Origin: Cruorifilaria tuberocauda
Taxonomy: Eukaryota; Nematoda; Chromadorea; Rhabditida; Onchocercidae
Reading direction: 5' to 3'
Assembly: GCA_013365365.1 (NCBI GenBank)
Contig: JABVXU010000280.1
Coordinates: 1 to 64,000, forward strand
DNA: 64,000 bases
Shown: piece after piece, positions 38,631-52,262 of the stretch
How the letters are laid out: each line of letters starts with the position of its first letter
Position numbering within the stretch: position 1 is the first letter of the stretch
Made by a program: the position numbers and the translations under genes
The notes under the pieces: model-generated
What the model was told of the DNA's origin: nothing
Seen by the model: only the letters and a program-made list of their open reading frames with translations
The model's database searches: none

Positions 38631-39869
38631 TACATATTATTACAGTTAATTTATTTCTGAAGAGAAATTAATTTAGCGAGACATTGTAGACTAACGGCAT
38701 GACCTACAAACTTCCTATATTTCTCTTTTTCGTTTTCATTTCCTTTACAGAAAAAATGATTTCCTGATTTAAATATGGTAAACACGTATAATGCTGGCAA
38801 ATCATAACTTCCAGTAGTTGAAAGAAAAAAGTTATCATATGAATACATCATTATTAATTAATAATTAATAAACTGGAAAAGCACCATGAACAGAAAAAGA
38901 AAACAACTAATGAATGATCTTTTATAAACAGAAAATCTGTATCATTTATCTGCAAACGTACAGAAAAAAATAAGAAAATATTTGCCTATTTATCTATGAT
39001 TGCTAAAGATTATAGTGTTTATAAGGTAATTAACGATAATTGGTAGGTTCTCTCTCTATATAATTTTGAATGCCAGATGTCATCTTAATATTTACTATCA
39101 TGGTTTCAAATCATCACATCTATATATGAGTTAGCAAATTACGACAGCCGGAAAATGAGATGGAAAATAAGATCATTATGGAAACGTTATGGAACATTAA
39201 GAAATTACATAATGCGTACAGGATGGATTAAATTTAAAATTTAAATGCAGAGCTACTAATAGTTCAATGATTACGGAGATAAATGAAAAATAAATTCCTT
39301 TTGCAATGAACAAGGTTGATGAAGTAGAATTTATAACTGTCATATTGCTATCCTCAAATTTAAAAAAAAAGAACCAATGGATTTTTATATATTTATACAA
39401 CAACAAACAAGAAAAGATACAATAACAAACAAGAAAAGAGGCAGTAGGATTGGTCTACAAGAAAGCATTACACGAAGCAATCAATAGCATGACTGGAGTC
39501 TTCAAAATGATTATCTCTCATAAATATAAGTTTTATATGTTAATAATGTTCAACTTTTCCGTTTAAGTAAAATTTCAAAAACTGATTCAAACATCTATCA
39601 AACACCGTACTTACATGACTCAAGATGAAGAATCTGATAATTCGAAAATTAATTCATTTGTATCAGAAATAGTAAATCATAAAATACTGGCAAAGCTATC
39701 ACAGTTGCACGTTCAGTTAGTGACACCAAAAATTCTCAGAATATATATTAAAAGAAAGACAAAAATATGCAAACCAAAAACGCAATTAAAATTTTATCCT
39801 AACAACATGCCGAAAAAACATCAGAAAATAGCGATATGTTTAGATCATAAATTTGATTGAGATCAATAT
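38631..39869. other. Intergenic region between ANKZF1 and NSE4 genes
   Basis: About 1.2 kb containing the ANKZF1 promoter and NSE4 3' UTR. A minus-strand 66-codon frame at 38651 to 38851 and others here show no motif. No gene is supported. Confidence 0.55.
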
Positions 39870-42554
39870 TCAATGGTCATCTATAATAGGCTTCTTAATA
39901 CCCAACAACTTCACTATTTCTTGCCAGTCATTATAGCTAAAGCTTATAATACCACGATTGTCCTGTTCAACATTGCTTTCAAGGGCTTTTCGTTCAGCAT
40001 TACCAATCAAACCTAAAAAATCTTAGTTTTTAAACGGAAAATTTATCACAGCTTAAAAATAAGAAAAACTGTTTAATGTTCTATGCATCATTTTTGCACC
40101 ATAAAACTTACTTAAACGTGGCATATCATCATCACCAATATCCAATCCAACTTTATTCTCCTTCAACAAAAACGATGTATAGAAAGCGTTGGCCACAGAA
40201 CGTGAGAAATCTGTCGGATGGAAGCAAAATTCGAAATAATTAACTGATTTCTTGTTACTTTGTCTTAAATAATTTTTCAAACAATGCATGACATAATCCA
40301 GCTGTTTAGCAAGCGGATCCGTTCGTCGTTGCAATTCCTCCTCCTACAAAATTCGTTTCTTTTTTTCCAGACTTAAGATCACAAAATTTTTCTGTTGTCC
40401 ATTTTCGTAGCTTTCAAAAATCATACCTTTTGGAAATTAAATATATCGCCATAACTTCATGCAACATTCTGTTTATTAAGTGATGCAGAATTTAACGCCA
40501 AAAGGAAATAATAAAATAACAAAAAGTATTAACCGCAACTTTAACTATCACTTGAACATTGATCATTCTCAGGAAATTTGAGCATAGCCGACCTTTAACC
40601 CATTCATTCATTAGAATAAATACATCGCCGTGTTAACTGCTTACCTCGACTTCTCCTAATTGCATAATTTCTTCTCTGCCTTTTAATTTTGTCTTCTCCA
40701 CTTTTTTTTTAACATTTTCCAATTTCTTAAGTTCACCATCCACCTCATTTGGAATTTTCTCCGGCAATAACGGCCCTCTGAATGATAAGAATATTTTGTG
40801 TCTATTAGTAGAAAAAACTGTTGGGTAATGTAATAAATTTATGAGAACACCACAATTGAGAGGTTAATCATTGTATCATGTTTCCTACTAAAATATTCAA
40901 AACCTTACTTTTTCTCTAATATTTGAGAATTGGAATAGTTCAAATCAATAGCTGGCACCACTGCTCACAAATTTTCAGTCAAACTTTCAAGACAACCCTT
41001 AGATCAAGTTAAATTCAATAAATTTGTCAATTTGTTGGCTGCTAAATGTATGATAAGTGAACTACCTACACTTCGTAATGAACGCGCTCAATCAAAGCTT
41101 TCAAAGTTGAACGACTCCAAAAGAGAAATAATTACAAGCATGACATAGGAGGTGGAAGATTGAGGATATTCATAAAATGACCACCAAATGCTACCCAACT
41201 TGACTGCTGATTTTCAAAAGACGTTTCTCCATCTTCTTCGACTAAACCGCATTTATTTTTTAAAAAAGTTGTCTGGAAATAATTATTTTAGACCAAAAAT
41301 TATTAAATACTATTCATATCCTCCACGGCGGTACATTAATATTTTGAAGAAAGTTCAAAATTTTCATATTAAATTATAAGACTGAAGCTCAGAAAATGGT
41401 AACTGGAAATACTTTTTAAATATACAAATGAAATAAGAATCCTTGGTCCGAAAAATCATGATTTTTATAGGTTAATAGTTTTTTCATCTAAATAAAGCTG
41501 TATTCAATAATGAGGACGGTTAAAAATTATCAAAAGCTAACAATAAAAAAGTCAGCTGCGGAGAGTTCTTCAACAATTCTAGCAAACCCAACTGTGGTGA
41601 GCTAATCTTTCAGTCAAAATTTTAATCAAATTGGTATTTATAGTTTGATGATGATTGCATAAAAAATTCACTCAATATTGATTTTCTCATAGAATATTGA
41701 TTTGATAAAGTTAACTTGAGTGTCAAACATATAATCCAAGGTTTTAGGGAAGTGCACAATTAGTTTCTTCTTTGTGAAAAATTTTCAAGTATACCAATGT
41801 CTGGACAAAAGAATGCACAGTAATCGTTTTCTTCGTTGAATTGTTATGAAAACATTGAACTTCAGTGGCAACAAGTTTTGATAAGGATTTCGTTAACTTC
41901 GCGTCTGTCATCATATGACGACAAGATTGGGTCTAAAAGATGTTTTTACGTTCTAATCGCTCAGTAATCATTTTAAAAAATGTTACAAACTACCACGGTA
42001 TAGTCTTATAACACAGATCTAAATATTAATACTATCAATACTGATATATTTTTTATCAGTAAAGAAAAGGAAAATTTGACTTTAGCGAATTTCTGCTCGA
42101 AGTTAACGGTTTGTTGCAAATATTCTTGGGAACAAAGACCATCATTCTTTTCGTCACCTTCAGAAACTGCCATTGTCAATTCTGAAAGTGAACATTAAGT
42201 ACTCATTGCGATTTTATCCAATATAAATTTATTTACTGCAGCTAACTTTCAACATAGATATCAATTCTTCTAACGAAATTATTAATAACACAAAGTAAAA
42301 CAGAGGATTCTGAATAAAACAAGAATTTTATATTTCATGAGCTTGTCATAAGTAAAATTTATAACTCAACATTATGTGGATACCCTAGAGATAAACCCTA
42401 GAATCTCAAAAACTTATGAAAAAAAAAACAATCTAAACCGACCTTCAATTTTTTCACATAATTGTTGGGCTGTTTCATGGTATTGCAGTTCATTTTCTTC
42501 AATATTACTAGCACCATCTTGGTCAGCATCCGATATTTCCAATTCGTCATCCAT
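39870..42554 (-). CDS. nse-4: NSE4 kleisin of the SMC5/6 complex
   Basis: Non-SMC element 4 bridges the SMC5 and SMC6 heads in the complex that maintains chromosomes and helps repair by recombination. Seven in-phase exons (42554-42443, 42181-42081, 41932-41795, 41206-41136, 40777-40645, 40343-40112, 40012-39870) give 309 aa, near the size of yeast and animal NSE4. The N-terminal kleisin helix region has DAKLTKSLSKLVATEVQ, equivalent to the LDA...LASDLGKEKAKQ helix of human NSMCE4A, followed by SSWVAFGGHFMNIL. The conserved C-terminal winged-helix part is clearest: NYFEFCFHPTDFSRSVANAF, SFLLKENKVGLDIG and GIISFSYNDWQEIVKLLGI. An acidic N-terminus and a Lys/Glu-rich linker (residues ~145-185) lie on either side of the N-domain. 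The family call rests mainly on the C-terminal domain, which is strong. Confidence 0.93.
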
Positions 42555-42556
42555 TA

Positions 42557-42568
42557 CTGAAATTTTTT
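42557..42568 (-). promoter_or_regulatory. Candidate SL1 trans-splice acceptor of NSE4
   Basis: The minus strand reads AAAAAATTTCAG|TA|ATG, placing a textbook nematode acceptor two nucleotides before the start codon at 42554. Such a short leader implies that the mature 5' end is supplied by a spliced leader rather than by the gene's own 5' UTR. Confidence 0.65.
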
Positions 42569-43586
42569 CTTGATATGTGGTAATTCCTAAGCATGTTCCC
42601 TCCTTATCTACTCTGTTTGCACATCAGTTTAAAAATCATGAGAGAAAATGCAATAGAAGGAGCTACCAAACAAAACAGAATAAAAAATCTAACTGAATAA
42701 TATTAGTAAACTCCAACATCCACTATAATAATTTATAGATCAAAAAGAATTACCCATACTCTATTTATTACTTCTAAATTTACATAAGGATAATACACAT
42801 TAGCAATTCTAAGGGGAATTAAAAATATTGTTAACATCAAAATCCCCGTCATAACTTCCCATGAAAACTCCAAGAAAAAGCATTTACGTACTGCGAAATG
42901 GTAGCAAAATATCAGGACTGATTAACCGTAACTTTTTTGATTAGTTAATTTCAAATATTTTAATTCTAGTTAAGTATATCATATAGCAATAAATAAAAAA
43001 ATAAAAATATATCAGCCTTTTATTTAAATAACAACTTCTGACAATAGAAAAATAGAGTATTAATCAGTCATCCAAATAAATAGAACATCGTTGAAAAAAA
43101 AAGGAATCTTTAGGAAAACCCATGCAATTCAAATAATAAACAAATAAGCTATAAATTTCATTTAGCAATAGTCTAACTTACAATTTAAAATTTAAATATA
43201 GGCAAAGATTTTCGTGCGTGTTCTACAATCCCCACTCAGTTCATTATATATTTTACTTTACTACTTTATCGTAAAAGATAATATCAACGACTTTTCGCTT
43301 TTAATATTGTAACGAAAAAATAAAGTAAAAAACAAGCAAAAGCAAGATAAAAATTTGAATAATAATGCTTTCAGCAATCCTTTTAAATTATTTTTCGTCA
43401 TTTCCTTGATGGCTAAATAAACCTAAACATAAATAAAACCTAAAATTAATTTGTCAATTTTTTGATCATTAATATTCTTAATTAGCATGAAAAAAAGATA
43501 TTATAATCGTCATCTAAGTAAAGTAATAACAATGAGTGAATGTTTGCTCAGATTTGAAAATATCCAGCAGAAGAAAAAATCCGGAA
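42569..43586. other. Intergenic region between NSE4 and pyrophosphatase genes
   Basis: About 1 kb of AT-rich sequence. It should contain the pyrophosphatase 3' UTR. No additional gene or repeat is seen. Confidence 0.55.
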
Positions 43587-45012
43587 TTACTCTTCAATAA
43601 AATGCCATTTATCCAGTTTTTTTTTCGGGATATCTTTCGCAACACCCGGTGATGCTTGTTCAGCGATGATTTTCTTCCATTTATCAATATTTGCTACATG
43701 AGCTGCTCCATCTATACCATACGTCATTTCAGTATTCAACTTAGGTGATGGTTCTTTGACAAGATGCTTCCAGAATTCATGCGTCTCAGAAATAATATCT
43801 GAAAGTTTAAATGCTACTAATATTAACAAAGAGTTTTCTGGAATACTTAATCCTAATTGATAATATATAATAGACTATCCTGTAGCATAGCTCCAAACCA
43901 TGCAAGTGAAGGATCGATTCAAATTGATTTGAATTAACTCAAGTTAAAATTAGCCCAAATTTATTAAAGTAACTCAACAGCATTGAATATCTTAATGCAT
44001 TTAATTCGAATAGGGGAACTTAAGGAAAATTGGTACTAATTCTGTGGATGCAGTATCAGGACGAGTTGAAAAATTATTTAAATCAAACTCATTAAAATTA
44101 AAATTTCGACATGATTAAAAGTGAAAACAATAGAATGATAAAAAAAAATATAACAATAGTTTCACGTAACTCAGCGTAGCCAATTAATCTTGGTCAGTAA
44201 AATGCAACTCACATTTCCAATGCATATAATTATCTATCCTAGAGCATTATTTCATCGAATACAAAATTTTATCAAATGCTCTTATCACTTCATTCATACA
44301 AAAGATAATACAAAAAGCTAACATAAAAAAGAAATATATGATACATACCATGTGCAAAATCAGCATCTTTGAATAATCCATTGAATGCAAATTGATTAGC
44401 TGGTTTACCCGTAGGAATTTTGTAATTTCGAAACCATTCACGTGTTGCTTTTAAAAGACCAGGAAAATGTTTCTCCACATCTTTTATTTCATTAATTTGA
44501 TTCGCTTTTTCATCTGTTACATCGATAGCAACCAATTTCCAATCTGTTTCACCCTCATCAATTAATGCAATAACACCAATAATTTTTACTGATATCACAT
44601 CACCACGTTGATGAATTTTGGAACCAATTTCGATAACATCAATTGGATCATTATCACCACATGCTCCTGTAACTGGATCATGATGCTTAGGATCTTCCCA
44701 TGTTTGTGGAAGAGCACCATAATTCCAGATATACCCTTTAAATGGGAAAAAATTATCCACAAATCGTGGTTCACCATTCTTTACATCTTGTTTAATAGGT
44801 GTCATCGATTCTTTTGTTGAAATTTCCATTTTAGCATTTGTCCATCGAGGAATTTCAATTACCATATTGTAGATTTTTTTCGATTTATCCACAAATAATG
44901 GTATATCATGCCATGGTGAGATATGTGAACCATTTTGATCCTTGAAATATACTCTATAATCCAAACCGTACAGTGAACCAAACTCTTCAGTAGTATATTT
45001 TGCAGAAGACAT
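43587..45012 (-). CDS. pyp-1: Soluble inorganic pyrophosphatase (family I)
   Basis: Hydrolyses pyrophosphate to two phosphates, pulling biosynthetic reactions forward; C. elegans pyp-1 is needed for larval development and gut function. Two exons (45012-44349 and 43798-43587) join in phase to 291 aa, as for human PPA1 (289). The start [20 protein letters not shown] is chosen because it follows the family's usual beginning. Hallmarks are [17 protein letters not shown], the Mg-binding signature [11 protein letters not shown] with its three Asp, [18 protein letters not shown], and [20 protein letters not shown]. The reading frame stays open upstream to an ATG at 45132, allowing a 40-residue hydrophobic, basic N-terminal extension that could be a mitochondrial or ER signal. 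A candidate trans-splice acceptor lies between the two starts, so both forms are possible. Confidence 0.98.
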
Positions 45013-45132
45013 TATTGGTTGTTGAGTAGCTTTAAAAAAATAAGGAAGAAATATTGGCGGAAATATCGTCTTCGTTAATAAAAGTAATATACTTCTGGGC
45101 ACTAATTGCATAGGATAATACCGAATGTGCAA
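45013..45132 (-). other. Alternative in-frame N-terminal extension of pyrophosphatase
   Basis: The pyrophosphatase frame is open for 40 codons before the conventional Met, from an ATG at 45132. The extension contains [18 protein letters not shown], which is strongly hydrophobic with few acidic residues and could act as a targeting signal. TTTTTTTAAAG at 45030-45041 (minus strand) could be an acceptor that removes it. Which form is made cannot be decided here. Confidence 0.4.
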
Positions 45133-45970
45133 TTAATAATATAATCGAATTTTTCGATCTAAATAGAAGAACTGAAAATGAGGAAATGAGGAAATGAGGA
45201 AACAGCAAACAATTGAATTAACTTATTTTAAGATAACAATTCGTAAAATAACAGCACACAAGCAAAAAATCAATTAAAAACTCTAATACAGCCACTTCGA
45301 CAAAACTAATATTTTCATTTTTTTATATTTAAATTCTTTTGATAAATTGGAAAATTACTGCAGAAGTGTTTAATTATTTATCACCAAAATACTTATTCAT
45401 TTGGAATGATTGCAAGCTACAACAGCAATCACTTTCCTTATGCTATTTAAAATATTGCTAAAGCTTAAAACTTGCAAAAGCCTTAAACGAAGTTCGATTA
45501 TTCTGAAATAATGCTTGATTGTGCTGAAATTTTGCACGTCATCTTCAAAACAGTTGAGATGTTTAAGAACATGGATAATAATAAATTAGCTTAATGGAAA
45601 GATATGGGAATCAAATCCATCTTAAGATATATCGATTTTAAATCCGCAAACTTCTAAAGGGAAAAAATGGATAGGTAATTCCTGCATTCGACAGCATATT
45701 AGATTAACGATTTCAAAAAACATAATTTGTGGATAAATTTTGAAATAATTCCTTCTGTCAGCAATAATTGCTATGTCATATAATTCTTTAGAATTCAAAA
45801 AGAATTTCATTAGCAACTGAACTGAAGTGAAACAAATAATCATAAACGAGTTTTTCTAACTCTTTATGAAAACTTCGCATGAACCTTTTAATCTTTTCAG
45901 CTTCATTAAGACTATATATATCATAATACAAAACAAAACTGTCACTAGCAATGAATACAATTTCCACATA
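45133..45970. other. Intergenic region between pyrophosphatase and APC2 genes
   Basis: About 840 bp of A/T-rich sequence with three GAGGAAAT-like words near 45178 to 45200. No gene is seen. Confidence 0.55.
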
Positions 45971-48900
45971 TTATTGAGCAGGTGCATCTTTCACAACCTT
46001 GTATAGCCCATTTACACAAGACAATAAATTCATTTTCACTTTTCGCTGCAAAAATGCAACAACATCCTCCAACGTGGGTCCATGTTGTCCTGGACTTGCA
46101 AACATCCTTAAAAAAGACGTATTTGCATTTAAAATTCAAAACGCAAGAAAAGAGAATGATTTCAGCCAAATAAGATGGTCGGACTACAAGTAGTTTACGG
46201 AGTGATTAAAAAAAGTTTAGCTGGAAGTAACGTTAACATTCATCAATAGCATATGCCAATAATAACTATGAAATTACCAGCTTATGTAATGTGATATTTA
46301 AATGAGATTGAAAATAATGAATCGAACAGAAAATTTAATCACCTAAAGATGGTATGTAATCGTTCAGCCTTGACAGGTTCCTGATTAGAGATGAAACTTT
46401 TCGTATAGATCCAGTATTGTTCTAATGCATCAACCGCTTCCATATCTTCATTTTTATCATCATCTGATATATCGTCTTCCATATCGTGTTCAACTTGCAA
46501 ACGTTCCATTTTCGATGTTCCACTTGCGAGATGCCATGTTTTTGATTCATTTTCGTTCTGCAGATTTATGAATTAAGAAATTTTCATATTTCTAGATCTT
46601 TGAACAAATAGAAACTGCAGTGTTCAAACACTCATTATTGAGTAACCATTAAGTGCATATCTGATGAGTCTAATCAAAATCTAATTCTTGATTCTAATTC
46701 TAGAATATTAACTTCAGAATATCATAGATGATTATATTCGAAATACAATCATGTCATGAATAGATGTACATTTCGATAAGTGACTAAACATCTTAACAGC
46801 ATTTGACACCTTATAAATTATCCAATGAGTTATATAGAAATTGCTTAATCGATCAATTAGAACACAGAAATCTTCAGTAATTTCTGATTTCCATGATGCA
46901 AAAACTTCATTTACCATAGAAGCATAAACAACGCCACTGTTCTGCCACCATTCTAGTCTCTTTTTAACATTTCGTTTGTCCATTTTTAGTTCAGCTGCCA
47001 TTTCATCAACTGCCCAGATTTCTACAAATATTTTGGTTATTGACTTTTTTAAATAAGCTTCTATTCCTATTGAATCTTCATAGCATTTCGAATATCTAAT
47101 CCTAAGATGCAAATTCTCAGAGTTTAAATACTCAGTTGATAAGCTTCATATTAATTTAAAAATAAAAAGTACAAAAAAGGACCTTTCTTAGTAAACAATG
47201 ATAAAACAGCAGCGTGAGCCGGTGATACAGTAACTATAGCCTTCACATGATCCAATTCTACTTCCAATTCTATGGAACCAACGGAGCTCATCCATTCCAA
47301 TTTACGAGATCCCTTATGTGTTTCGAATCCGCGAGCATATTCATCTAAGCCAATCATCAATGCTTGCGGCATCTATAAAATAATTTTAAAAATTCGGTTT
47401 GAAAAAAATTTAGGTTAAAAAAGTAGAAAGTAAAAGTAGAAGCAAAAACAGAAAAGTGGAAAAGTAGAAACAGAATATATACCGTGAATTCTTCGTTTTC
47501 AATCTTCGGCCAGAAAAATGATGATATGATTCGGGCATTGATAGGAAAAGGCTGAAATTCAATGCTTAATATTTTCATTCACCTTTTGCTAAATAAGAAC
47601 ATAAATTCACCGGTCGTTACTGTTTGATGACTGGAAGTATTATTTTCTTTCAAAAATTATGTCTGGATATATGAATCATATTGTGCAGAAAAGTCAGTTC
47701 TAAAGTAATTGCAAAATAAGTGAATTTTATTATATCAAATTTGTCAAATGATTTGGAGTCTAAAGTCTGAAATATTTCCAGCTAGCAATAAATGTTTAAA
47801 TATGTCAAAGGGATTGGATTCATATTTATTAAATTTACCAACAAATTATCCACTAAGCGATCTATATGTTCCGAATCGCGCATATCCTTCAACATCACTT
47901 CACACTGTTGCAATTCACCTTCGCTAAATCGCAGCTTAAGTAATTCCAAATAACGCTGCTCAAACTGTGGCTGAAAACAAAGTTTAAAGTTTCTGTCCTT
48001 TTTTGCAGCAAACAATAAATTAATCAACAAAAAATTTTAAATACTTCGTCTTTCTTTCAGCAATCAATATGTTCTACATTTCTTTTTAACTTTATTTATT
48101 GACCTGACAACTGTAAAATAGATATTATAATGGAACAAATTCGAATATTTAAAATATTGCTTATATATTCTCAAAATCTCAATTTTATCAAAACTGCTTG
48201 ATTATATTCACATCTCGATTCCAGGATTTCGTCAATCGTTCAGCAAGCAATTCACGATACTCTTTGACAAATATTTCTTTACTTCCATAGACAGACACTA
48301 GCATGTTAAATACATCTGCGTTTTGTCGATAACGCCGACTTTGACGAGGGTTCGCATCCGGTGGATCTGGCAGCCAATTCATCCAACTATATCCTGCAGT
48401 TTTGAAAACAAGGCTAAAATGTGGAAAATTTTTCGTTCAAATAATAATTTTTGACTCCTTATTTCCGAAGAAATTATTCTACGCAGCAAAAATGAAATCA
48501 ACGATTGTATCCAAATAATAAAAGAATCTCCTCAGGCTTGACTTTTTTTGGGTCTGACTTAGTAATCAATAGCAAAAAATAAACTTGCCAGTAGTATCAT
48601 CTGAATCCGGAACAAGTTCATCATTAACTCCCACTAATTCTTCCTCATCCAGAAAGGCTGTTCTTCGCATTGCTAATTGTTCACTAAGTTCTTCTCGCTT
48701 TTCACCAGTAATATAAGTTATTATACATCGGACCGTATCGGGTCGTTGTCTGAATTTGATCAAACTGCCTTAGAATATTTTACTGACCGGCAGAATAACT
48801 GATCTGTTTCGGTACGTTAACAGTCTCAGATGGAAGGAATTATATTACTGACCCTTTCTGCAATTTCTATAGAATGCTAAATAGCATTAAATAATAAACA

Positions 48901-51900
48901 CAATACATGTTCTAAAACGATAATAAAGCTGATAATATCATCAAGCGAAGTTTCCCAAAACAAACTGAAGATTTTAAATCATATCCTGAATCATTACTTG
49001 ATATACTGCCTTATTATGGAGCATATCCGCTGCATAATTACACATGTTGGATCCAAACGTCGTAAGCACTCAACTGCACTCGCGTATCCCTCCAAAATTT
49101 CTGTTGTTCCAACCCCTAAAAAGCAATTCTCTCTATTTCAAAGTTGATGCTTTGTACCATTTAGGTTCAAAAGTGTTTTGTACTTTACGTAATCTATTTC
49201 CTATTTTTATTCTTTTTTTTTTGATACGTTCACTTTAGGATATTCGAAATATTAAAAAAAAAAATTGACACTCACCAACTTGCAGCAACCTCCGCTCAAC
49301 ATCTTTTGTTAATATATCCATCAATAATAATCGTCCAAAACCACCGTTATTTTGCATGCAACAACGTAAATCATCAATAACTCCACTTGACTGCGGATAT
49401 TCAACTATTACAAGATCGTATATCTGAACATATACATGTAATGTCTTTCAACCTTCAACTCGTTACTTCCTCTGTTAATAAGTTATTTTCTTACTGATTC
49501 ATCAGTTATTCAGCGAAATAAAATCATATCTACCATCTTTGGCACAATTATCGATCTTTTTAGATTGAATCATACCTTTTTAGCAAGCGCAGTTATAAAA
49601 CATTTTTCCATCGCCTGTTGAAGAGTTTTTTTTGTCGGTTTTAACCGTGATAAACCTATCATTACTGTCCAATCCGTAAGGCGCCGACATCGCTGCAAAT
49701 TTATAATTCCGCTTTTACTTACAATTTTATTTTGCAATTCTTACTTTGCCAGTTTTCCATTATCTCAGTCTGGTTTTTCTATTCCATTATGACTTTCAAT
49801 ACCATTTAATTAACAATATTGCAATAGTGGAACATGTATCCCATTTCCCATTTTGCATCAAACAATGTAATGTACGTCATGATAAAATACATTCAGTGAG
49901 GAAGGGCAATTTTTCTACGTAACTCTGGTAAGCCAAATGATATGTTTATAACAAAATGCTTAGCAAATTCGCAAGAATAAATATAATGTAACTATTTGGC
50001 TTCATTTACTTAATTATCAAAATATTACTACATCGTCGTAACTACTTTGGTAAGTTAAATCAAAATTCTCCATCTGATCTTTTCTTCAAAAACTCGAAAA
50101 TACCTTTACCCCTATGTTATCGGCAAGTGATATCATTTTTGTTTGCATTATACATTTACGTTTTGCCATATCTGCAATGATATGCCAGACCGCTTGATTA
50201 TGAGCTTGAGACACAACTGACATAACGTCGAAACTATCTTTGTCTATTCTGAAAACATTATAATATTTAATTATCATACAATAATCTCAAATGCTTATCA
50301 AGGTTTATCTTATCTAAACATCATCTGTATAATTTTAGAAACTCTTTTCACGATTTCATTTCTTATTTGAACAGTTAAGTTATAATAACACAATAAGCAA
50401 TTTTAGAACAAAATTTCTCACAAGCCATATCACGGAATACAAATGTTTCACAAGTTCACAATTCACCATACCAGCGGTAAAATGTGCATGTATAATACGT
50501 TATTAAGGAGTTTCTCTATGAATGATATGATAATTGATGATAATTATTAACTAACAAATGCATCACTGTTTCTCGAAGCATAGTCAGCAGAGTTTCACAA
50601 GAAGTAGAGGTTTCGCTTTTCTTTGCCTTCAACATTTCATATAAAAGAAAGCTTACTTTAAATGCACTGATCATTAAAAATAGCACTTCTTTCTCTACCT
50701 GAAAAGAAACATAATAACTGTAGGCAAAATATAAGGTAAATTTTCGGATTGCACCATCATCAATTCTATCTCGTCACTGTCATCACTATTAATACTCAAT
50801 TCAAAGTTTTATGTTTTTGGAATGACTTCAATTGTATCACATTATGTACAGAAAACTATAAATAAATGAACTAAAAAAATACTGAAGGTTAATGTCGAAC
50901 AAGGTAACAGAAAGACTGATAAAAATTTTAATATAATTACACAAAAGCTTTTCACTTCGTCTATATTAATTTAAAGAGCTATATTGAAAATGAATGATGA
51001 ACTGTATGAACATTCATGTAACAGAGATAAAATCGTATATGTACTACATCCCTACAGCTCATTTCAATCAATGAATAAATCAAAAACAATCAAGTTAATA
51101 CCGAATTGAATTTTATAGATATTCTTTTCTATCGCGTATATGTAAATTCCAATACAAAATATACCTAGAAATAAACACGATATCCCTCTGATCTATTATG
51201 TACAAGTATTAAATAAAAATGAAAACCAACATCAGATCTAAATAGTATATTTCCAGTAAAATGCAAAATTCGTTTTCTAACATATTCCATAAAATGTTCA
51301 TTTCCATCCATAATATCCCGGATTTTCTGCAAAATACTTGAGATAAATAAGCAAATAATTCTCAAAAAAAATCAACAAAGATTCTAGTTACGTTTAAATT
51401 TCTTTTTAGAAAAAAAATCTCATCTACTTCTTCGGCTTTGTTCTAACCGTCTTAGGAAAAACTCAGAGATTATTCCTCAGCTCCCTTAGAATCAATATTT
51501 TCAATGAATATCAATGAGCAGCAGTGCTATCATTAAGTTTTCATTAAGTCATTAAGTTTTTTTAATGATAACACTGTTTTAACCTACCACATAAATTATT
51601 ATCAGCTTTATGATTCTCCTTATAATGTATTTCATGCATTCATAATCCAAAATTTAACAGCGGCAAAGGATAAGACCACATAATATGACCATGGAAATAT
51701 TTGGAGTTTTAAATTTACCTTGTTAACAGTACTTTCAACAGACAATACTGTTTCATTTAATGCGCTTATTATATAATGATTTGGAAGTGATAACATCTGC
51801 CCAACAGCTTTACGAAAACGTGGAAGAACAGTTATTGTTACAAATTCCCTGAAGTTTGTGAAATACAGAAATTTTTTTCAATCAAAATTGGACATCAGAA

Positions 51901-52262
51901 AAGCTGTCAGTAAATGAAAGTAAAGATAACTGGCAGAATCTCAGTATTTCAAATTTTTCAAAAATTTTTCTGGATTATTAGTAATCTTCAATGCTTCAGA
52001 ATCACGGCGCTTCATTCACTTACTCATTTGTAATAAACAGACGATATGACTAAATCTCTCTTCCATTGCCGCTCATAACTCTAACTGTTATCGGATTATC
52101 TTTTCAACTGGAAAACATAGAAGCGTAAAACTATTCAATATTTTCTTAGAGCCACAAGTGTATTTGGTAGGTAAGAAAGGAAGAGTTACCTGCATAACGA
52201 AAATCCCAACTCTGGATCCATCATCATTACATCGTCAGTAGGGTATGATAACATCTCAGAAT
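45971..52262 (-). CDS. apc-2: Anaphase-promoting complex subunit 2 (cullin-type scaffold)
   Basis: Cullin-homology subunit that, with the RING subunit APC11, forms the catalytic core of the APC/C ubiquitin ligase driving anaphase and mitotic exit. Fifteen in-phase exons from 51848-51719 to 46106-45971 give 693 aa (human 822): others are 51326-51231, 50698-50556, 50248-50104, 49692-49576, 49423-49276, 49115-49007, 48749-48589, 48393-48212, 47970-47839, 47551-47483, 47372-47183, 47021-46915 and 46557-46343. Diagnostic parts are VECLRRLDPTCVIMQRIC, NWLPDPPDANPRQSRRYRQN, NMLVSVYGSKEIFVKEYREL, RYLELLKLRFSEGELQQCEV, MLKDMRDSEHIDRL, IISSFFWPKI, and the C-terminal winged-helix end MFASPGQHGPTLEDVVAFLQ. 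One intron (after exon 48749-48589) uses a GC donor. A candidate first exon with MLSYPTDDVMMMDPELGF lies at about 52193-52250, but I could not join it in phase, so the 5' end is provisional. Confidence 0.92.

Noticed and set aside
38651..38851. Possible upstream ANKZF1 exon (66-codon minus frame)
   Set aside because: No family similarity and no acceptor and donor pair joining it in phase; the first exon is better started at 38630.
44608..44820. 70-codon plus-strand frame
   Set aside because: Antisense of the pyrophosphatase active-site exon.
45945..46193. Cys-rich minus frame and two plus-strand frames of about 64 codons
   Set aside because: They are shadow frames over the last coding exon of APC2, whose real frame has the family C-terminal motif.
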